Part shown: positions 27,807 through 37,491 of the stretch, in pieces
Position numbering within the stretch: the first letter of the stretch is position 1
Layout: each line of letters begins with the position of its first letter
Assembly: GCF_000355765.4 (NCBI RefSeq)
Contig: NZ_CP021106.3
Span: 2,699,137-2,763,136 of the forward strand
Direction of reading: 5' to 3'
DNA length: 64,000 nt
From: Nitrosospira lacus
GTDB lineage: Bacteria; Pseudomonadota; Gammaproteobacteria; Burkholderiales; Nitrosomonadaceae
Program-made: the position numbers and the translations under genes
Notes under the pieces: generated by a model
Databases searched by the model: none
The model's input: the letters and a program-made list of their open reading frames with translations, nothing else
What the model was told of the DNA's origin: nothing

Positions 27807-28051
27807 CTACTACCTTTTTTATATTTCTGAAAGAAATGAAACTCGCTTCAATCGCCGTAAGTAAGTGGATATCTCAAACAGATGACCCGGGCACCGTTCA
27901 ACATTAAAATATTAACTAAAGCCGGAATAAAGCAAGGCTGTTAATTTTAACCCAGTCAGTTTAGAATAAAATTTGCATCAATAAAAGCAGTATCTGTCTG
28001 ATAATATAATCGATATTTACGAACTATTATCACACATTGTATCGGCATACA

Positions 28052-28247
28052 GTGCTCAATTATAAACAGTTGCATTATTTCTGGGCCGTCGCCAAGGGGG
28101 GCAGCATCGTCCGGGCTTGGCCACACAACCGAAGTCACCGAGCAGTTCTATGCAATCTCCATGGAACGCCGGCTCCCGCATCCCGCGGTGGTGGCCATCA
28201 ATGGCACTGCTCACCGCGAGCTGTTCGCCACCCTCGATACGCGTTGA
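28052..28247 (+). pseudogene. Remnant of an nhaR-like LysR-family regulator
   Basis: From the GTG at 28052 the frame reads VLNYKQLHYFWAVAKGGSIVRA, the very start of NhaR-type LysR regulators. It then breaks: in the +1 frame the sequence continues HTTEVTEQFYAISMERRLPHPAVVAI to a TGA at 28245-28247, which matches the far C-terminus of the same family. So roughly 250 residues, including most of the helix-turn-helix and all of the effector domain, are deleted, and the ends are joined out of frame. It lies divergent from the RND operon, where such a regulator is often found. Confidence 0.75.
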
Positions 28248-28275
28248 CGCGCCCGGCTCTGCTGCCTGCAGGGAA

Positions 28276-28307
28276 GAGAGGGGCGAAGCCTCAGCTTCGC
28301 CCCTCTC
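28276..28307. terminator. Perfect 14-bp hairpin downstream of htpG
   Basis: GAGAGGGGCGAAGC, loop CTCA, GCTTCGCCCCTCTC: a perfectly paired 14-bp stem between the nhaR remnant and the htpG stop. There is no T-run on either strand, so it may be a transcript-end stabiliser or bidirectional barrier rather than a classic terminator. Confidence 0.5.
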
Positions 28308-28325
28308 AGCCGGACCGGCAGGCCG

Positions 28326-30248
28326 CTAGTTTCCGCTTGAAGCCGTCAGAAAAAGCAACTCATTGATTCTCTTGACAAAACCAGCCGGATCCTCAAGCTG
28401 ACCGCCTTCAGCCAGCAATGCCTGATCGAACAGGATATGGCTCCAGTCGGCAAAGTGCGTCTGCTCGGATTTCAGGCGCTGTATCATGGGATGATAAGGA
28501 TTGATCTCCAGGATAGGCTTGGTGGGATTCACTTTTTGTCCAGCCGACTTTAGCAGGCGCTCCAGATTCCCGCTCATATCGTGGCTATCCGCCACAAGGC
28601 AGGCGGGAGACTCGGTCAGGCGCAACGTGACGCGCACATCCTTCACCTGCTCGCCGAGCGTATTCTTTATTTTTTCGGTCAGTTCCTTGTAGTCGTCCGC
28701 TTCTTTCTGCTGTTCCTTCTTCTCAGCCTCGTCTTCCAGTTTTCCCAGATCGAGACTACCCTTGGCTACGGATTGCAGCGGCTTACCCTCGACCTCGGTC
28801 AGATTCGCAACCAGCCATTCATCCACGCGTTCGGACAGCAGTAGCACTTCGATGCCTTTCTTGCGGAAGATCTCCAGGTGCGGACTGCTTCTGGCTGCCT
28901 TGAGGCTATCGGCTGTAACGTAATAAATTTTCTCCTGCCCGTCCTTCATGCGCGCGATGTAGTCGCTGAATGACACCGTCTGTTCGTCCGTATCGATGTG
29001 GGTAGAGACAAAGCGCAACAACTTGGCAATGCGTTCCCGGTTTGAGTAGTCTTCCGCCACACCCTCTTTGAGGACTTGGCCGAATTCCTTCCAGAAAGTT
29101 TTGAACTTGGTTCTTTCCTCTTCCTGCTCGCTTTGCGCCAGATCATCGAGCAGTCCCAATACTTTTTTCACCGCGCCGGCACGTATGGCTTCAATATCTT
29201 TTGATTCCTGCAATATTTCGCGCGAAACATTCAGCGGCAAGTCATTGGAATCGATCACCCCGCGCACGAAGCGCAAATAATTCGGCAGCAATTGTTTCGC
29301 ATCGTCCATGATGAACACCCGCCGCACATAAAGCTTGATACCGTGACGGGGTTCGCGATCGTATAAATCGAACGGGGCGCGCGATGGAATGTACAGCAAC
29401 TGGGTATATTCCTGCTTGCCCTCCACCCTGGCGTGAACATAGGCCAGCGGCGGCTCGAAATCATGCGCCACATGCTTGTAGAATTCTTCGTACTGCTCCG
29501 GCGTGATCTCGTTTTTGGCGCGCGCCCAGAGTGCGCTCGCCTGATTGACGGTCTCGTCTTCATCGGTAATCGTGTTCTCATTCTTTTCCTGAGACCACTC
29601 CTCTTTTTTCATCACAATGGGCAGCGTGATGTGGTCGGAATACTTGCGGATGATGGCGCGCAACCGCCAGCCGCTGAGCAAGTCATCCTCGCCCTCGCGC
29701 AAATGCAGAATGACCTGTGTGCCGCGATCTGTTTTCTCTACCGTCTCAAGCGTATAATCTCCTTCGCCCGCGGATTCCCAGCGGACACCGTGTTCGGCGG
29801 TCAAGCCCGCCCGGCGGGTAATGAGCGTTACTTTGTCCGCGACAATAAATGCCGAATAGAAACCGACGCCGAACTGGCCGATCAGGTGCGCATCCTTGGC
29901 CTGATCGCCGGTTAATGCACTGAAGAATTCGCGCGTTCCCGACTTGGCGATGGTGCCGATATGGTCAATGACCTCTTGCCGGGACATGCCGATGCCATTA
30001 TCAGCGATGGTGACGGTGCGCGACGCGGTATCGTAGCTCACGCGGATCTTCAGATCCGAATCGGATTCGTACAGCGCACCATCGGTTAATCCCTCGAAGC
30101 GCAGCTTGTCGGCGGCATCCGATGCGTTGGAAATCAGTTCGCGCAGGAAAATTTCCTTGTTACTATACAAGGAGTGGATCATCAGATTGAGCAACTGTTT
30201 GACTTCAGTCTGAAAACTTAGATGTTCTTTGGTAGCTGTCGCTTGCAT
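28326..30248 (-). CDS. htpG: Chaperone HtpG (Hsp90)
   Basis: 640 residues, cytosolic ATP-dependent chaperone. It has the GHKL ATPase motifs [25 protein letters not shown] and [11 protein letters not shown], the middle-domain arginine region and a normal C-terminal dimerisation part. The ATG at 30248 has AGGAGAG at the right distance. An in-frame TTG at 30305 with AAAGGAG upstream would add 19 residues of non-family sequence and overlaps the promoter, so it is less likely. Regulated by a heat-shock-type promoter (see next entry). Confidence 0.95.
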   Translation of the reverse strand: MQATATKEHLSFQTEVKQLLNLMIHSLYSNKEIFLRELISNASDAADKLRFEGLTDGALYESDSDLKIRVSYDTASRTVTIADNGIGMSRQEVIDHIGTIAKSGTREFFSALTGDQAKDAHLIGQFGVGFYSAFIVADKVTLITRRAGLTAEHGVRWESAGEGDYTLETVEKTDRGTQVILHLREGEDDLLSGWRLRAIIRKYSDHITLPIVMKKEEWSQEKNENTITDEDETVNQASALWARAKNEITPEQYEEFYKHVAHDFEPPLAYVHARVEGKQEYTQLLYIPSRAPFDLYDREPRHGIKLYVRRVFIMDDAKQLLPNYLRFVRGVIDSNDLPLNVSREILQESKDIEAIRAGAVKKVLGLLDDLAQSEQEEERTKFKTFWKEFGQVLKEGVAEDYSNRERIAKLLRFVSTHIDTDEQTVSFSDYIARMKDGQEKIYYVTADSLKAARSSPHLEIFRKKGIEVLLLSERVDEWLVANLTEVEGKPLQSVAKGSLDLGKLEDEAEKKEQQKEADDYKELTEKIKNTLGEQVKDVRVTLRLTESPACLVADSHDMSGNLERLLKSAGQKVNPTKPILEINPYHPMIQRLKSEQTHFADWSHILFDQALLAEGGQLEDPAGFVKRINELLFLTASSGN

Positions 30249-30278
30249 GGGTTTCTCTCCTAAAAAAATGCAATAAGA

Positions 30279-30306
30279 TAATGAGGGTGGATTGGCGGTT
30301 TTCAAG
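30279..30306 (-). promoter_or_regulatory. Heat-shock (sigma32-type) promoter of htpG
   Basis: On the minus strand, CTTGAAA (30306-30300), 13 bases, then CCTCATTA (30286-30279), against the sigma32 consensus CTTGAAA - 13 to 14 - CCCCATNT. The -10 ends 30 bp upstream of the htpG ATG. Confidence 0.65.
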
Positions 30307-30411
30307 CTGATCTCCTTTAAAAAATCGCCAGGACCTCGTTTCAGAGGCGATTTTCCTCTTTTTTAATTGATTCTAAATTTATGGATATTCCCAATATTCC
30401 GGAGTTCTAGC

Positions 30412-31530
30412 ATGTTTGCCCTAAAAGCCTTTATCCGTTCTGCTGTTACGGTTAGCTTCTTCTGCTGTATCCTGCCCGCCGCCGCACAATACCAGGGCCG
30501 TTCACTGCCACTTGACAAAATCAAACTGCCCGCCGGATTTTCCATCGATTTGTGGGCGGAAGTTCCCAACGCGCGCGGCCTGGCACTGGGAAAGAACGGC
30601 ACGGTATTTGCTGGCTCCAAGGAAGCGGGGAATGTTTACGCCATCACGGACAATGGTGGGACACGGCAGGTTAGGACTCTCGCAAGTGGCCTCAATTCCC
30701 CGTTGGGAGTAGCCTTTCGGGATGGGGCACTCTATGTCTCCGCAGTGGAGCGCATTCTGCGCTTTGATGGAATCGAAGAAAAACTCGACCAGCCGGGAAA
30801 ACCAGTAGTGATAACCGATAGTTTTCCCACTGAAAAGCACCACGGAGGAAAATTCATCGCTTTTGGCCCGGATGGTCTGCTATATGTGCCGGTAGGTGCG
30901 CCCTGCAATATCTGCGAACCCGACCCCGAGCGCTTTGCATTGATCGCGCGCATCAAGCCGGACGGTAGCGGGCATGAGATCTATGCGTATGGGGTAAGAA
31001 ACACGGTGGGTTTTGATTGGCATCCCGAAACAAAGGAACTATGGTTTACGGATAACGGGCGTGACTGGATGGGCGACAATCTGCCACCCGACGAACTCAA
31101 CCGCGCACCCGCAAAGGGCATGCACTTCGGTTACCCCTACTGCCACGCGGGCGATATTCTCGACCCCAAGTACGGCGCAAAGCGCGATTGCGGCAAGCTT
31201 GCCGCCCCCGCAGCCAAATTCGATGCGCATGTTGCTCCCCTGGGTATGCGTTTCTACACCGGCAAAATGTTTCCGCCGGAATATCGCAACAATATCATTG
31301 TTGCCGAGCACGGCTCCTGGAATCGCCGTAATAAAATAGGCTACCGGCTTCAGCTCGTACGGATAAAAAACAATAAGGTCGTCAAACAGGAAGTATTCGC
31401 CGAAGGTTGGCTGGAACAGGAAAACGTATGGGGAAGGCCGGTGGATGTACTGGTGATGCCCGACGGAGCGCTACTGGTTTCTGACGATTACGCCGGGGTT
31501 ATCTACCGGATCAGCTACAAGAAACCTTAG
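30412..31530 (+). CDS. PQQ-dependent sugar (sorbosone-type) dehydrogenase homologue
   Basis: 372 residues, periplasmic: signal peptide 1-25 (ending AAAQ). The rest is a six-bladed beta-propeller of the glucose/sorbosone dehydrogenase family (LPAGFSIDLWAEVPNARGLALGKNGTVFAGS, HHGGKFIAFGPDGLLYVPVG, WFTDNGRDWMGDNLPPDELN, HGSWNRRNKIGYRL). The HHGG and DNGRD segments correspond to the usual active-site region. Whether it binds PQQ or uses sugars is not shown; obligate ammonia oxidisers carry homologues of unclear purpose. Start at ATG 30412 (GGAG upstream). Divergent from htpG. Confidence 0.83.
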   Translation: MFALKAFIRSAVTVSFFCCILPAAAQYQGRSLPLDKIKLPAGFSIDLWAEVPNARGLALGKNGTVFAGSKEAGNVYAITDNGGTRQVRTLASGLNSPLGVAFRDGALYVSAVERILRFDGIEEKLDQPGKPVVITDSFPTEKHHGGKFIAFGPDGLLYVPVGAPCNICEPDPERFALIARIKPDGSGHEIYAYGVRNTVGFDWHPETKELWFTDNGRDWMGDNLPPDELNRAPAKGMHFGYPYCHAGDILDPKYGAKRDCGKLAAPAAKFDAHVAPLGMRFYTGKMFPPEYRNNIIVAEHGSWNRRNKIGYRLQLVRIKNNKVVKQEVFAEGWLEQENVWGRPVDVLVMPDGALLVSDDYAGVIYRISYKKP

Positions 31531-31580
31531 CAACCAAGGGCCAGTCACGGACCCAAGCGAGAAAATCTCATGTTGAGTAA

Positions 31581-32585
31581 TTGGCGTTGATAACAACGGG
31601 CAGGCCGTCCCCCCGGAACTTCTCTACACTCCCTCCCGATAGCGTATTGAACGCGCTGGAGAGCATAGGCTTCCGTAGCGATGGCCGGCTGTTGGCTCTC
31701 AATAGCTACGAGAACCGCGTCTACCAGATCGGCATGGAAGAGGGTTCCCCGCTGGTGGCAAAATTCTATCGGCCCGGACGCTGGACGGATGCCGCCATAC
31801 TCGAAGAACACGCCTTTGTGGAGGAACTGGCCGAGCGCGAAATACCTGTCGTGCCCGCGTTGGTGCTGGATGGAATCACGCTGCACAGCTTCGAGGGGTT
31901 CCGCTTTGCCGTTTTTCCAAAACACGGTGGCCGTGCACCCGAGCTGGAAGACCGCAACACGCTGGAATGGATGGGACGCTTCCTCGGGCGCATCCACGCT
32001 ATCGGTGCACTCAAGCCGTTTCACGAACGCCCCACGCTGGATATCGCCAGCTTCGGTGAACAACCGCGCGATTATCTGCTGACGCATGCATTTATTCCGG
32101 CCGATCTCGATGCAGCCTATCGTGGCGTGGTGGATCAGGCGCTGGACGGCGTGCGCCACTGCTTTGCGCGCGCAGGTGACGTGCGCGCCTTGCGCCTGCA
32201 CGGCGACTGCCACGTGGGCAATGTGCTGTGGACGGACGACGGTCCGCATTTCGTGGATTTTGACGACAGCCGCATGGGACCGGCGGTACAGGACTTGTGG
32301 ATGCTATTGTCGGGCGAACGCGCCGACAGGGCACGGCAATTGACCGAGGTGCTGGCTGGATATGAGGATTTCTGCGATTTCGACGAACGTGAATTGCATC
32401 TGGTCGAGGCGCTGCGCACCCTGCGCCTGATCCATTATGCGGCGTGGCTCGCGCAGCGCTGGGACGATCCCGCCTTCCAGCAGGCGTTCCCGTGGTTCAA
32501 TACCCAGCGCTATTGGCAGGATCGCATCCTCGAATTGCGCGAACAGATCGCACTGATGGATGAGCCTCCGCTGTGGCACGCTTGA
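31581..32585 (+). CDS. srkA: Stress-response Ser/Thr protein kinase SrkA (YihE/RdoA)
   Basis: 334 residues with an aminoglycoside-phosphotransferase-like kinase fold. The catalytic loop HGDCHVGNVLW and the metal-binding VDFDDSRMGPAVQDLWML are exactly of the SrkA kind; the N-terminal LNSYENRVYQIG nucleotide loop also fits. In E. coli SrkA counters envelope and oxidative stress-induced death. The start is a TTG (31581 or 31587) with no strong ribosome-binding site. Follows the dehydrogenase by 50 bp on the same strand. Confidence 0.9.
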   Translation: MALITTGRPSPRNFSTLPPDSVLNALESIGFRSDGRLLALNSYENRVYQIGMEEGSPLVAKFYRPGRWTDAAILEEHAFVEELAEREIPVVPALVLDGITLHSFEGFRFAVFPKHGGRAPELEDRNTLEWMGRFLGRIHAIGALKPFHERPTLDIASFGEQPRDYLLTHAFIPADLDAAYRGVVDQALDGVRHCFARAGDVRALRLHGDCHVGNVLWTDDGPHFVDFDDSRMGPAVQDLWMLLSGERADRARQLTEVLAGYEDFCDFDERELHLVEALRTLRLIHYAAWLAQRWDDPAFQQAFPWFNTQRYWQDRILELREQIALMDEPPLWHA

Positions 32586-32674
32586 CAGTTATTCCGGGGG
32601 CTCATGGGATGATTATTGGAAACGTATGATTGAAAGCAGTTAATCAAGTTTTTGAGGTTTATACGGATACGAAA

Positions 32675-33088
32675 ATGACGTCCTGCCCCTGTGGCGGGGT
32701 GGCGTTAACGGCGAAACTGCCGGGCACCCAGGGCAGCAATGAAAAATACGCCGACTGCTGCGGCCGCTATCTGGATGGCGGCGAAGCCGCGCCCACCGCG
32801 GAAGCATTGATGCGTTCACGCTACACCGCATACACCCTCGGTCGGGAAGATTATCTGCTGGCTACCTGGCATCACGGTACACGCCCGGCTTCACTTGAAC
32901 TGGAAGGCAAACCGCGCAAATGGCTGGCGCTGGAAGTGAGGCGCCATGAACAGTCAGAGCCGGATCATGCGGTAGTGGAATTTGTGGCGCGCTACAAGGT
33001 GAGTGGTCGCGCACATCGTTTGCATGAAATCAGCCGCTTCGTGCGCGAGGCGGGGCAGTGGTTCTATGTGGATGGTGATCTCGTCTAA
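32675..33088 (+). CDS. ychJ: YchJ-type SEC-C zinc-binding protein (UPF0225)
   Basis: 137 residues from the ATG at 32675, where the family begins (MTSCPCGG). An N-terminal SEC-C-like cysteine set (CPCGG ... ADCCGRYL) is followed by the YchJ signature ALMRSRYTAYTLGREDYLLATWH and an NTF2-like domain (VEFVARYKVSGRAHRLHEISRFVREAGQWFYVDGD). Small cytosolic protein of unknown function. A TTG at 32630 in the same frame is less likely. Confidence 0.88.
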   Translation: MTSCPCGGVALTAKLPGTQGSNEKYADCCGRYLDGGEAAPTAEALMRSRYTAYTLGREDYLLATWHHGTRPASLELEGKPRKWLALEVRRHEQSEPDHAVVEFVARYKVSGRAHRLHEISRFVREAGQWFYVDGDLV

Positions 33089-33250
33089 GGCCGGAGATGG
33101 AAATGACAAAGTACTAACGTTCGTTTAAATCAGGGGCGGTTCACCAATCCAGAGAAACCTTAGTACCTGGATAATTACACTTTTGATATTATAATATGGA
33201 ATTCAGCGGTTCGCTGACCACAATAGAGAATCTGAATCTATGAGCATATT

Positions 33251-35914
33251 CTATGACGATTTAGGTTTTCTAATTACATAAACGCCCAGCACAACAGGAT
33301 TTCCATTACAAAGGCCTATCTCCCGCTTAATGGTTTTTTTGCCAGTATCTTGCTGAAACACCTTCGATATCTGACGTAATGGAATATTCCAAGCCTTTGC
33401 AATCGCCTCGATTAGTGCCCCATTCAATGTTCTGGAATGAAAGCGCCAAGCGCGCCCCCAAATTCCTTCAGAGTCATTCTCTGGTGGCCAGTTAATCCAT
33501 ACGTCATGGCGCCTGGTTTGCAAGATTCCAGGGATTCCCATGGCAACTGCAAAGACATTTTTATGAAGCTTAATTTCTCCAAATTCTCTATGCGCTAGAT
33601 ATAGCGCAGCGTCCTGGAGGATTAAAACCTCATCATCAAGATTCTCTTTTGATATCTCTTCTGCACTCTTCCAGCCACCCGCACCATTAGCAATATGGAA
33701 TTTCTGTGTTGCGCCATTGAGAGCACGAATAATGGAGGCGCAGTCTACCTGAAGTTCGCTGTCCAGAGACTCATTAAAGATTAGATCTGCCTGTTCCGCG
33801 GCCCATAGCCGAAGAATATCTATGTCGGCAACAGGAACTCCAATATCACGCGCCGCGGTATGCGGTTTACCAACAAACACTCCGAATATTCCTCTTAATT
33901 CACACGAACGAAACCCGCCGATAGTCACAACACCGGGTGTAACGCGTTCGTGATCAACTAAATCTGTTCTGTTCTCTTTTATAGTGCTTACGCATGCGCG
34001 CCCAACAACCTCACCAGATGGGCTCGTCAATAATCGCAACATTGGCCCGAGCGCCTTAAGCAAGGTGGCATCCTCTGTAGTGCTTTTATTGCTACGAGGG
34101 CCAAACAGGCGTTGGAGGAGTTTGCTTCCTTTTATTGAAATCCAATCATATGCACCAACGACCAACTTTTTATTCTTATTCTCGACGTAAAGGTTGACGT
34201 CCAATGTTGGGCACAGCCAAGCACACCGCTCCTCAAGCGTCCATGGCTTTTGGAGATTTGAATCCCTAAGCATCTGATTAAAGATTGTTGGACTGCTCAT
34301 CCAGACCCTAATCCGCGTTCCGCCTTCAATCAGGCACTCGTGAATATGGGCCTTTCTAAGAATTGGACGGGAAGTAAGACCATTCTGAAACTCCAAGATT
34401 AAAGTTTCATCACGTGCCCGCTCTGCGCGTCTAGTAATAACTTGGACCTTCCCTCCCCACATAAACACTGAAAAAAAACCAATTCCAAATTGGCCCGATG
34501 AAGAGAAGCCTTTCGATTCCAAGCCTGGCAGTTCTTTATGCATGAGCGGAGTTCCCCAAAACGAGTTTCCGAAATCCAAGAATGGCCCAGTCAATACATT
34601 AATTGACATACCTACACCAGAATCCTCAACCTCAACCCATCGCCCATTTATGTCTTCGCCAGTGCGAACAGTAACCCAGCCCCAATCAGCAGGTCGGCCT
34701 TCAACAAGTCTGCGTGCTCTGACAGCATCTGAAGCGTTCTGAATTAGCTCTCTTAATGGAACAGTTTCATTACGCCCATATAGCTTCTCACCGCCAAGGC
34801 TTCCGATCAGTCTCGCTACATCCCCAACCTGAATTTTTGCGTCGATAGGCAACCAAGTTGATGTTCCAATAAGTTTAGCCAGTCGGAGTGGGTCATCTAT
34901 ATAAGCCACGCCCCGTGCGCTAAGTCTTGGCCTATTTGTGTCAGCAAGTAGAGAGTCGACTTGCCTCAACTCCCTATCGACGACCTTAAGTGCATCAAAG
35001 CAGGCCCACCACGCGGAAGCTTCCTCGACCGAGAAATTATCTTTGGAAGTGTAAACCAATCGGTCGGATTCAAGTCGTGGCTGATATAACTTCTCTTGAA
35101 ATGACCAATGGTCAGCGCTGATTCCCGCTGGCTTCCGAAGGGTTGTCAAGAATCCTGGAGCCCGTCTTTCGTCAAGGTGACTGGCGTCTGCTGTCCGCAG
35201 AATACATGCAAGCTTGACTGAATCAACGGTCCAGCTGTTGTCAAATCCTCCTGGCGCACCCATTTCACGTGGCAAGTCTTGTATTAATTGCTCAGTGGGC
35301 CACCAATGACTATGAGCGATCTTCCCAATTATTGGCCCGTAAGTATTTCTTAACGTGGGATCATCAATCAGGAAATATTCATTGGGGCTCGGGTGACAAT
35401 CCTGCCATGAGATAAGAGCTAGGTGCTCAGCGTGCTTTGCGTGTAATTCTCTCAACACTTGACGAATTGCCGCATTCCGAATGATCTCAGGAGGATTCTT
35501 GACTTCATCAATCGTCGATTGACGTCCATGCTTCTTCTGAAGCAAAGAAGCAACAGTATCATGCCAAAGTTCTGTTTTTTGTAGTGCGTCAACTCCCTTT
35601 GGGTACGCAGCAAGCCCCATTCCCAAATCGTGAATCAAGAACGCACCGCCCAACACAAATGCTTCAGCTGGGGTTAAAGTAAATTTTTCACCAGTGATGA
35701 GTTGCGCCATTTCCCATAATGCATCCAGGTGGGTAATGTCGTGCACGGTAAATTCTGGGAGAACAATGGCAATTTCGGCAGCGAGCACTCCCGCACGTTC
35801 TCTGAAACTCTCATAGGCTGCTCTAAGGCGGGCTCGATTTGTTGCTTCAGTATCAGGATCAAGCTGGATAGCTAGAGTCTTCTGCCATAGAGTGGTCTTC
35901 TCAAATCTTTTCAT
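33251..35914 (-). CDS. HD domain fused to Hsp90-type (GHKL) ATPase, function unknown
   Basis: 887 residues, no signal peptide or membrane helix. Residues about 30-330 form an HD-phosphohydrolase-like domain: VHDITHLDALWEMA (His58, Asp59, His62), GGAFLIHDLGMGLAAYP (His95-Asp96) and LACILRTADASHLDERRAP. Residues about 360-560 are an Hsp90/GHKL ATPase: ELIQNASDAVRARR (Glu389, Asn393, Asp397), VEDSGVGMS (Asp431) and GQFGIGFFSVF (474-484), so both motif sets look intact. The remaining 330 residues include an Hsp90-middle-domain-like part and an unknown C-terminus. The gene is clearly more AT-rich than its neighbours and lies 94 bp beyond nuoN on the same strand, suggesting acquisition. I recall HD/Hsp90-like fusions as scattered accessory proteins, possibly in defence, but the role here is not known. 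Confidence 0.85.
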   Translation of the reverse strand: MKRFEKTTLWQKTLAIQLDPDTEATNRARLRAAYESFRERAGVLAAEIAIVLPEFTVHDITHLDALWEMAQLITGEKFTLTPAEAFVLGGAFLIHDLGMGLAAYPKGVDALQKTELWHDTVASLLQKKHGRQSTIDEVKNPPEIIRNAAIRQVLRELHAKHAEHLALISWQDCHPSPNEYFLIDDPTLRNTYGPIIGKIAHSHWWPTEQLIQDLPREMGAPGGFDNSWTVDSVKLACILRTADASHLDERRAPGFLTTLRKPAGISADHWSFQEKLYQPRLESDRLVYTSKDNFSVEEASAWWACFDALKVVDRELRQVDSLLADTNRPRLSARGVAYIDDPLRLAKLIGTSTWLPIDAKIQVGDVARLIGSLGGEKLYGRNETVPLRELIQNASDAVRARRLVEGRPADWGWVTVRTGEDINGRWVEVEDSGVGMSINVLTGPFLDFGNSFWGTPLMHKELPGLESKGFSSSGQFGIGFFSVFMWGGKVQVITRRAERARDETLILEFQNGLTSRPILRKAHIHECLIEGGTRIRVWMSSPTIFNQMLRDSNLQKPWTLEERCAWLCPTLDVNLYVENKNKKLVVGAYDWISIKGSKLLQRLFGPRSNKSTTEDATLLKALGPMLRLLTSPSGEVVGRACVSTIKENRTDLVDHERVTPGVVTIGGFRSCELRGIFGVFVGKPHTAARDIGVPVADIDILRLWAAEQADLIFNESLDSELQVDCASIIRALNGATQKFHIANGAGGWKSAEEISKENLDDEVLILQDAALYLAHREFGEIKLHKNVFAVAMGIPGILQTRRHDVWINWPPENDSEGIWGRAWRFHSRTLNGALIEAIAKAWNIPLRQISKVFQQDTGKKTIKREIGLCNGNPVVLGVYVIRKPKSS

Positions 35915-35930
35915 CAGCTTTCTATGAGCA

Positions 35931-35973
35931 GCAGAATTAGGGGCAGGCCCCGGTTTAATTGCTCTGCTTTTTT
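35931..35973 (+). terminator. Terminator-like hairpin reading on the plus strand
   Basis: GCAGAATTAGGGGC, loop AG, GCCCC...TTTAATT...CTGC followed by TTTTTTT on the plus strand. Stem is GC-rich at the tip with bulges lower down. Flanking genes are both on the minus strand, so it would stop antisense transcription running into nuoN. Confidence 0.45.
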
Positions 35974-36007
35974 ATTGGCGTTCGTTGAACTCTGGATGCT
36001 ACGCTAG

Positions 36008-37453
36008 CTATATGGATTGCTGAATAGCGTAGGCGCACAACGCCATCAGGGTCTGGGGGAAAAGGCCGAAAGCGAGTATCGCCAGGCCATTTGCGCTGAT
36101 CAATAGCTTGACGTCGCCCTCTGGCAGAAGAGGCGCATCGGTTTCCGGCTCATCGAAATACATCAGTTTAACAATGCGCAGGTAATAAAACGCGCCGATC
36201 AGCGAGAACAGCACCGCCACCACCGCCAGCCATATGTAGCCGGCACTCAACACCGCCTGCAGTACCGACAGCTTGGCATAAATACCCACCGTGGGCGGCA
36301 CGCCGGCCATCGAAAACATCAACAGCAGCGTAATAAACGCGTACCACGGGTTACGCCGGTTGAGTCCCTTGAAATCGTCGAGCTTGTCGGCTTCAAATCC
36401 TTCGTGCGAAAGCAGCATGATCATGCCGAATGTGCCGAGGGTCATCAATACATAGACCACAACATAGAACATGGATGAGCTGTAGCCATTCTCATTCCCG
36501 GCGATGATTCCGAGCAGCATGAAACCCATGTGCGAGATGGTGGAATATGCCAGCATGCGCTTGATATTGGTCTGGGCGATGGCGGCGAGATTGCCGATCA
36601 TCATGGACATCACCGCCAGAATGACGAGCATTCCCTGCCAATCCGCCACCATTGCCCCCATGCCTTCCACCAGCAGGCGCATGACGAAACCGAATGCCGC
36701 CAGTTTCGGCGCCGCGCCGATGAACAGCACCACGGCTGTGGGCGCCCCCTGGTAAACATCGGGCGCCCACATGTGAAACGGCGCCGCGCTCAACTTGAAA
36801 CTGATGCCGGCGACGATGAATACCAGCCCAACCACCAGCACCTCATGATTAAGCGCGCCCCCTTGTATCACTTCCGTTACGCGAGCAATGTTGAGTGAAC
36901 CCGTCGCTCCGTAAATCATGGACATGCCATACAGCAGAAAACCGGAAGCCAGCGCCCCGAGGACGAAAAACTTTATCGCCGCCTCGGTTGCCGCAGCTGA
37001 TTCGCGTCGCAATGCGACCATGGCGTAAAGCGATAACGACAGGAGTTCCAGCCCCAGGTAGAGGGTCAGGAAATGGCTGGCGGATATCATTACCATCATG
37101 CCCAGCGTGGCAAACAGCGCCAAACTGAAGAATTCTCCGCTGAGCATGCCGCGCACGGAAATATAGGCGCGCGAATATACCAGCACCGTGGCGACGGTGA
37201 TATACACCAGCATCTTCAGTATGTCGGCCATGGCATCGTCCACGAACATGCCCGAGAACGTATAAACAATTCCGGGCGCGGAAGTGCCGAAAGTGATCAG
37301 CGCGCAACCAAGCAGCGTAATTTGCGACAGCAGATAAGCCATATAGGGCTTCTTCTCACCCCATGCGAGATCGGCCAGTAACACCACGCATACCATGACC
37401 AGAAGAAATATCTCCGGGTAGGCGGGGACGAAATCAGGCTGCATAAAATTCAT
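36008..37453 (-). CDS. nuoN: NADH-quinone oxidoreductase subunit N
   Basis: 481 residues, about 14 membrane helices. One of three antiporter-like proton-pumping subunits of complex I, with the MrpD-like core ([15 protein letters not shown], a Glu on TM5; [39 protein letters not shown]). Last gene of the nuoA-N operon. The AT-rich HD/Hsp90-type gene follows after 94 bp. Confidence 0.96.
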   Translation of the reverse strand: MNFMQPDFVPAYPEIFLLVMVCVVLLADLAWGEKKPYMAYLLSQITLLGCALITFGTSAPGIVYTFSGMFVDDAMADILKMLVYITVATVLVYSRAYISVRGMLSGEFFSLALFATLGMMVMISASHFLTLYLGLELLSLSLYAMVALRRESAAATEAAIKFFVLGALASGFLLYGMSMIYGATGSLNIARVTEVIQGGALNHEVLVVGLVFIVAGISFKLSAAPFHMWAPDVYQGAPTAVVLFIGAAPKLAAFGFVMRLLVEGMGAMVADWQGMLVILAVMSMMIGNLAAIAQTNIKRMLAYSTISHMGFMLLGIIAGNENGYSSSMFYVVVYVLMTLGTFGMIMLLSHEGFEADKLDDFKGLNRRNPWYAFITLLLMFSMAGVPPTVGIYAKLSVLQAVLSAGYIWLAVVAVLFSLIGAFYYLRIVKLMYFDEPETDAPLLPEGDVKLLISANGLAILAFGLFPQTLMALCAYAIQQSI

Positions 37454-37491
37454 TTAATATCCTCAAACACGCGGGACTGGTCTCATTAGCG

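Noticed and set aside
30249-30305. Extended HtpG start at TTG 30305, with AAAGGAG upstream
   Set aside because: It adds 19 residues foreign to HtpG and the codon lies inside the sigma32-type -35; the ATG at 30248 has its own good ribosome site. Kept as a curiosity only.
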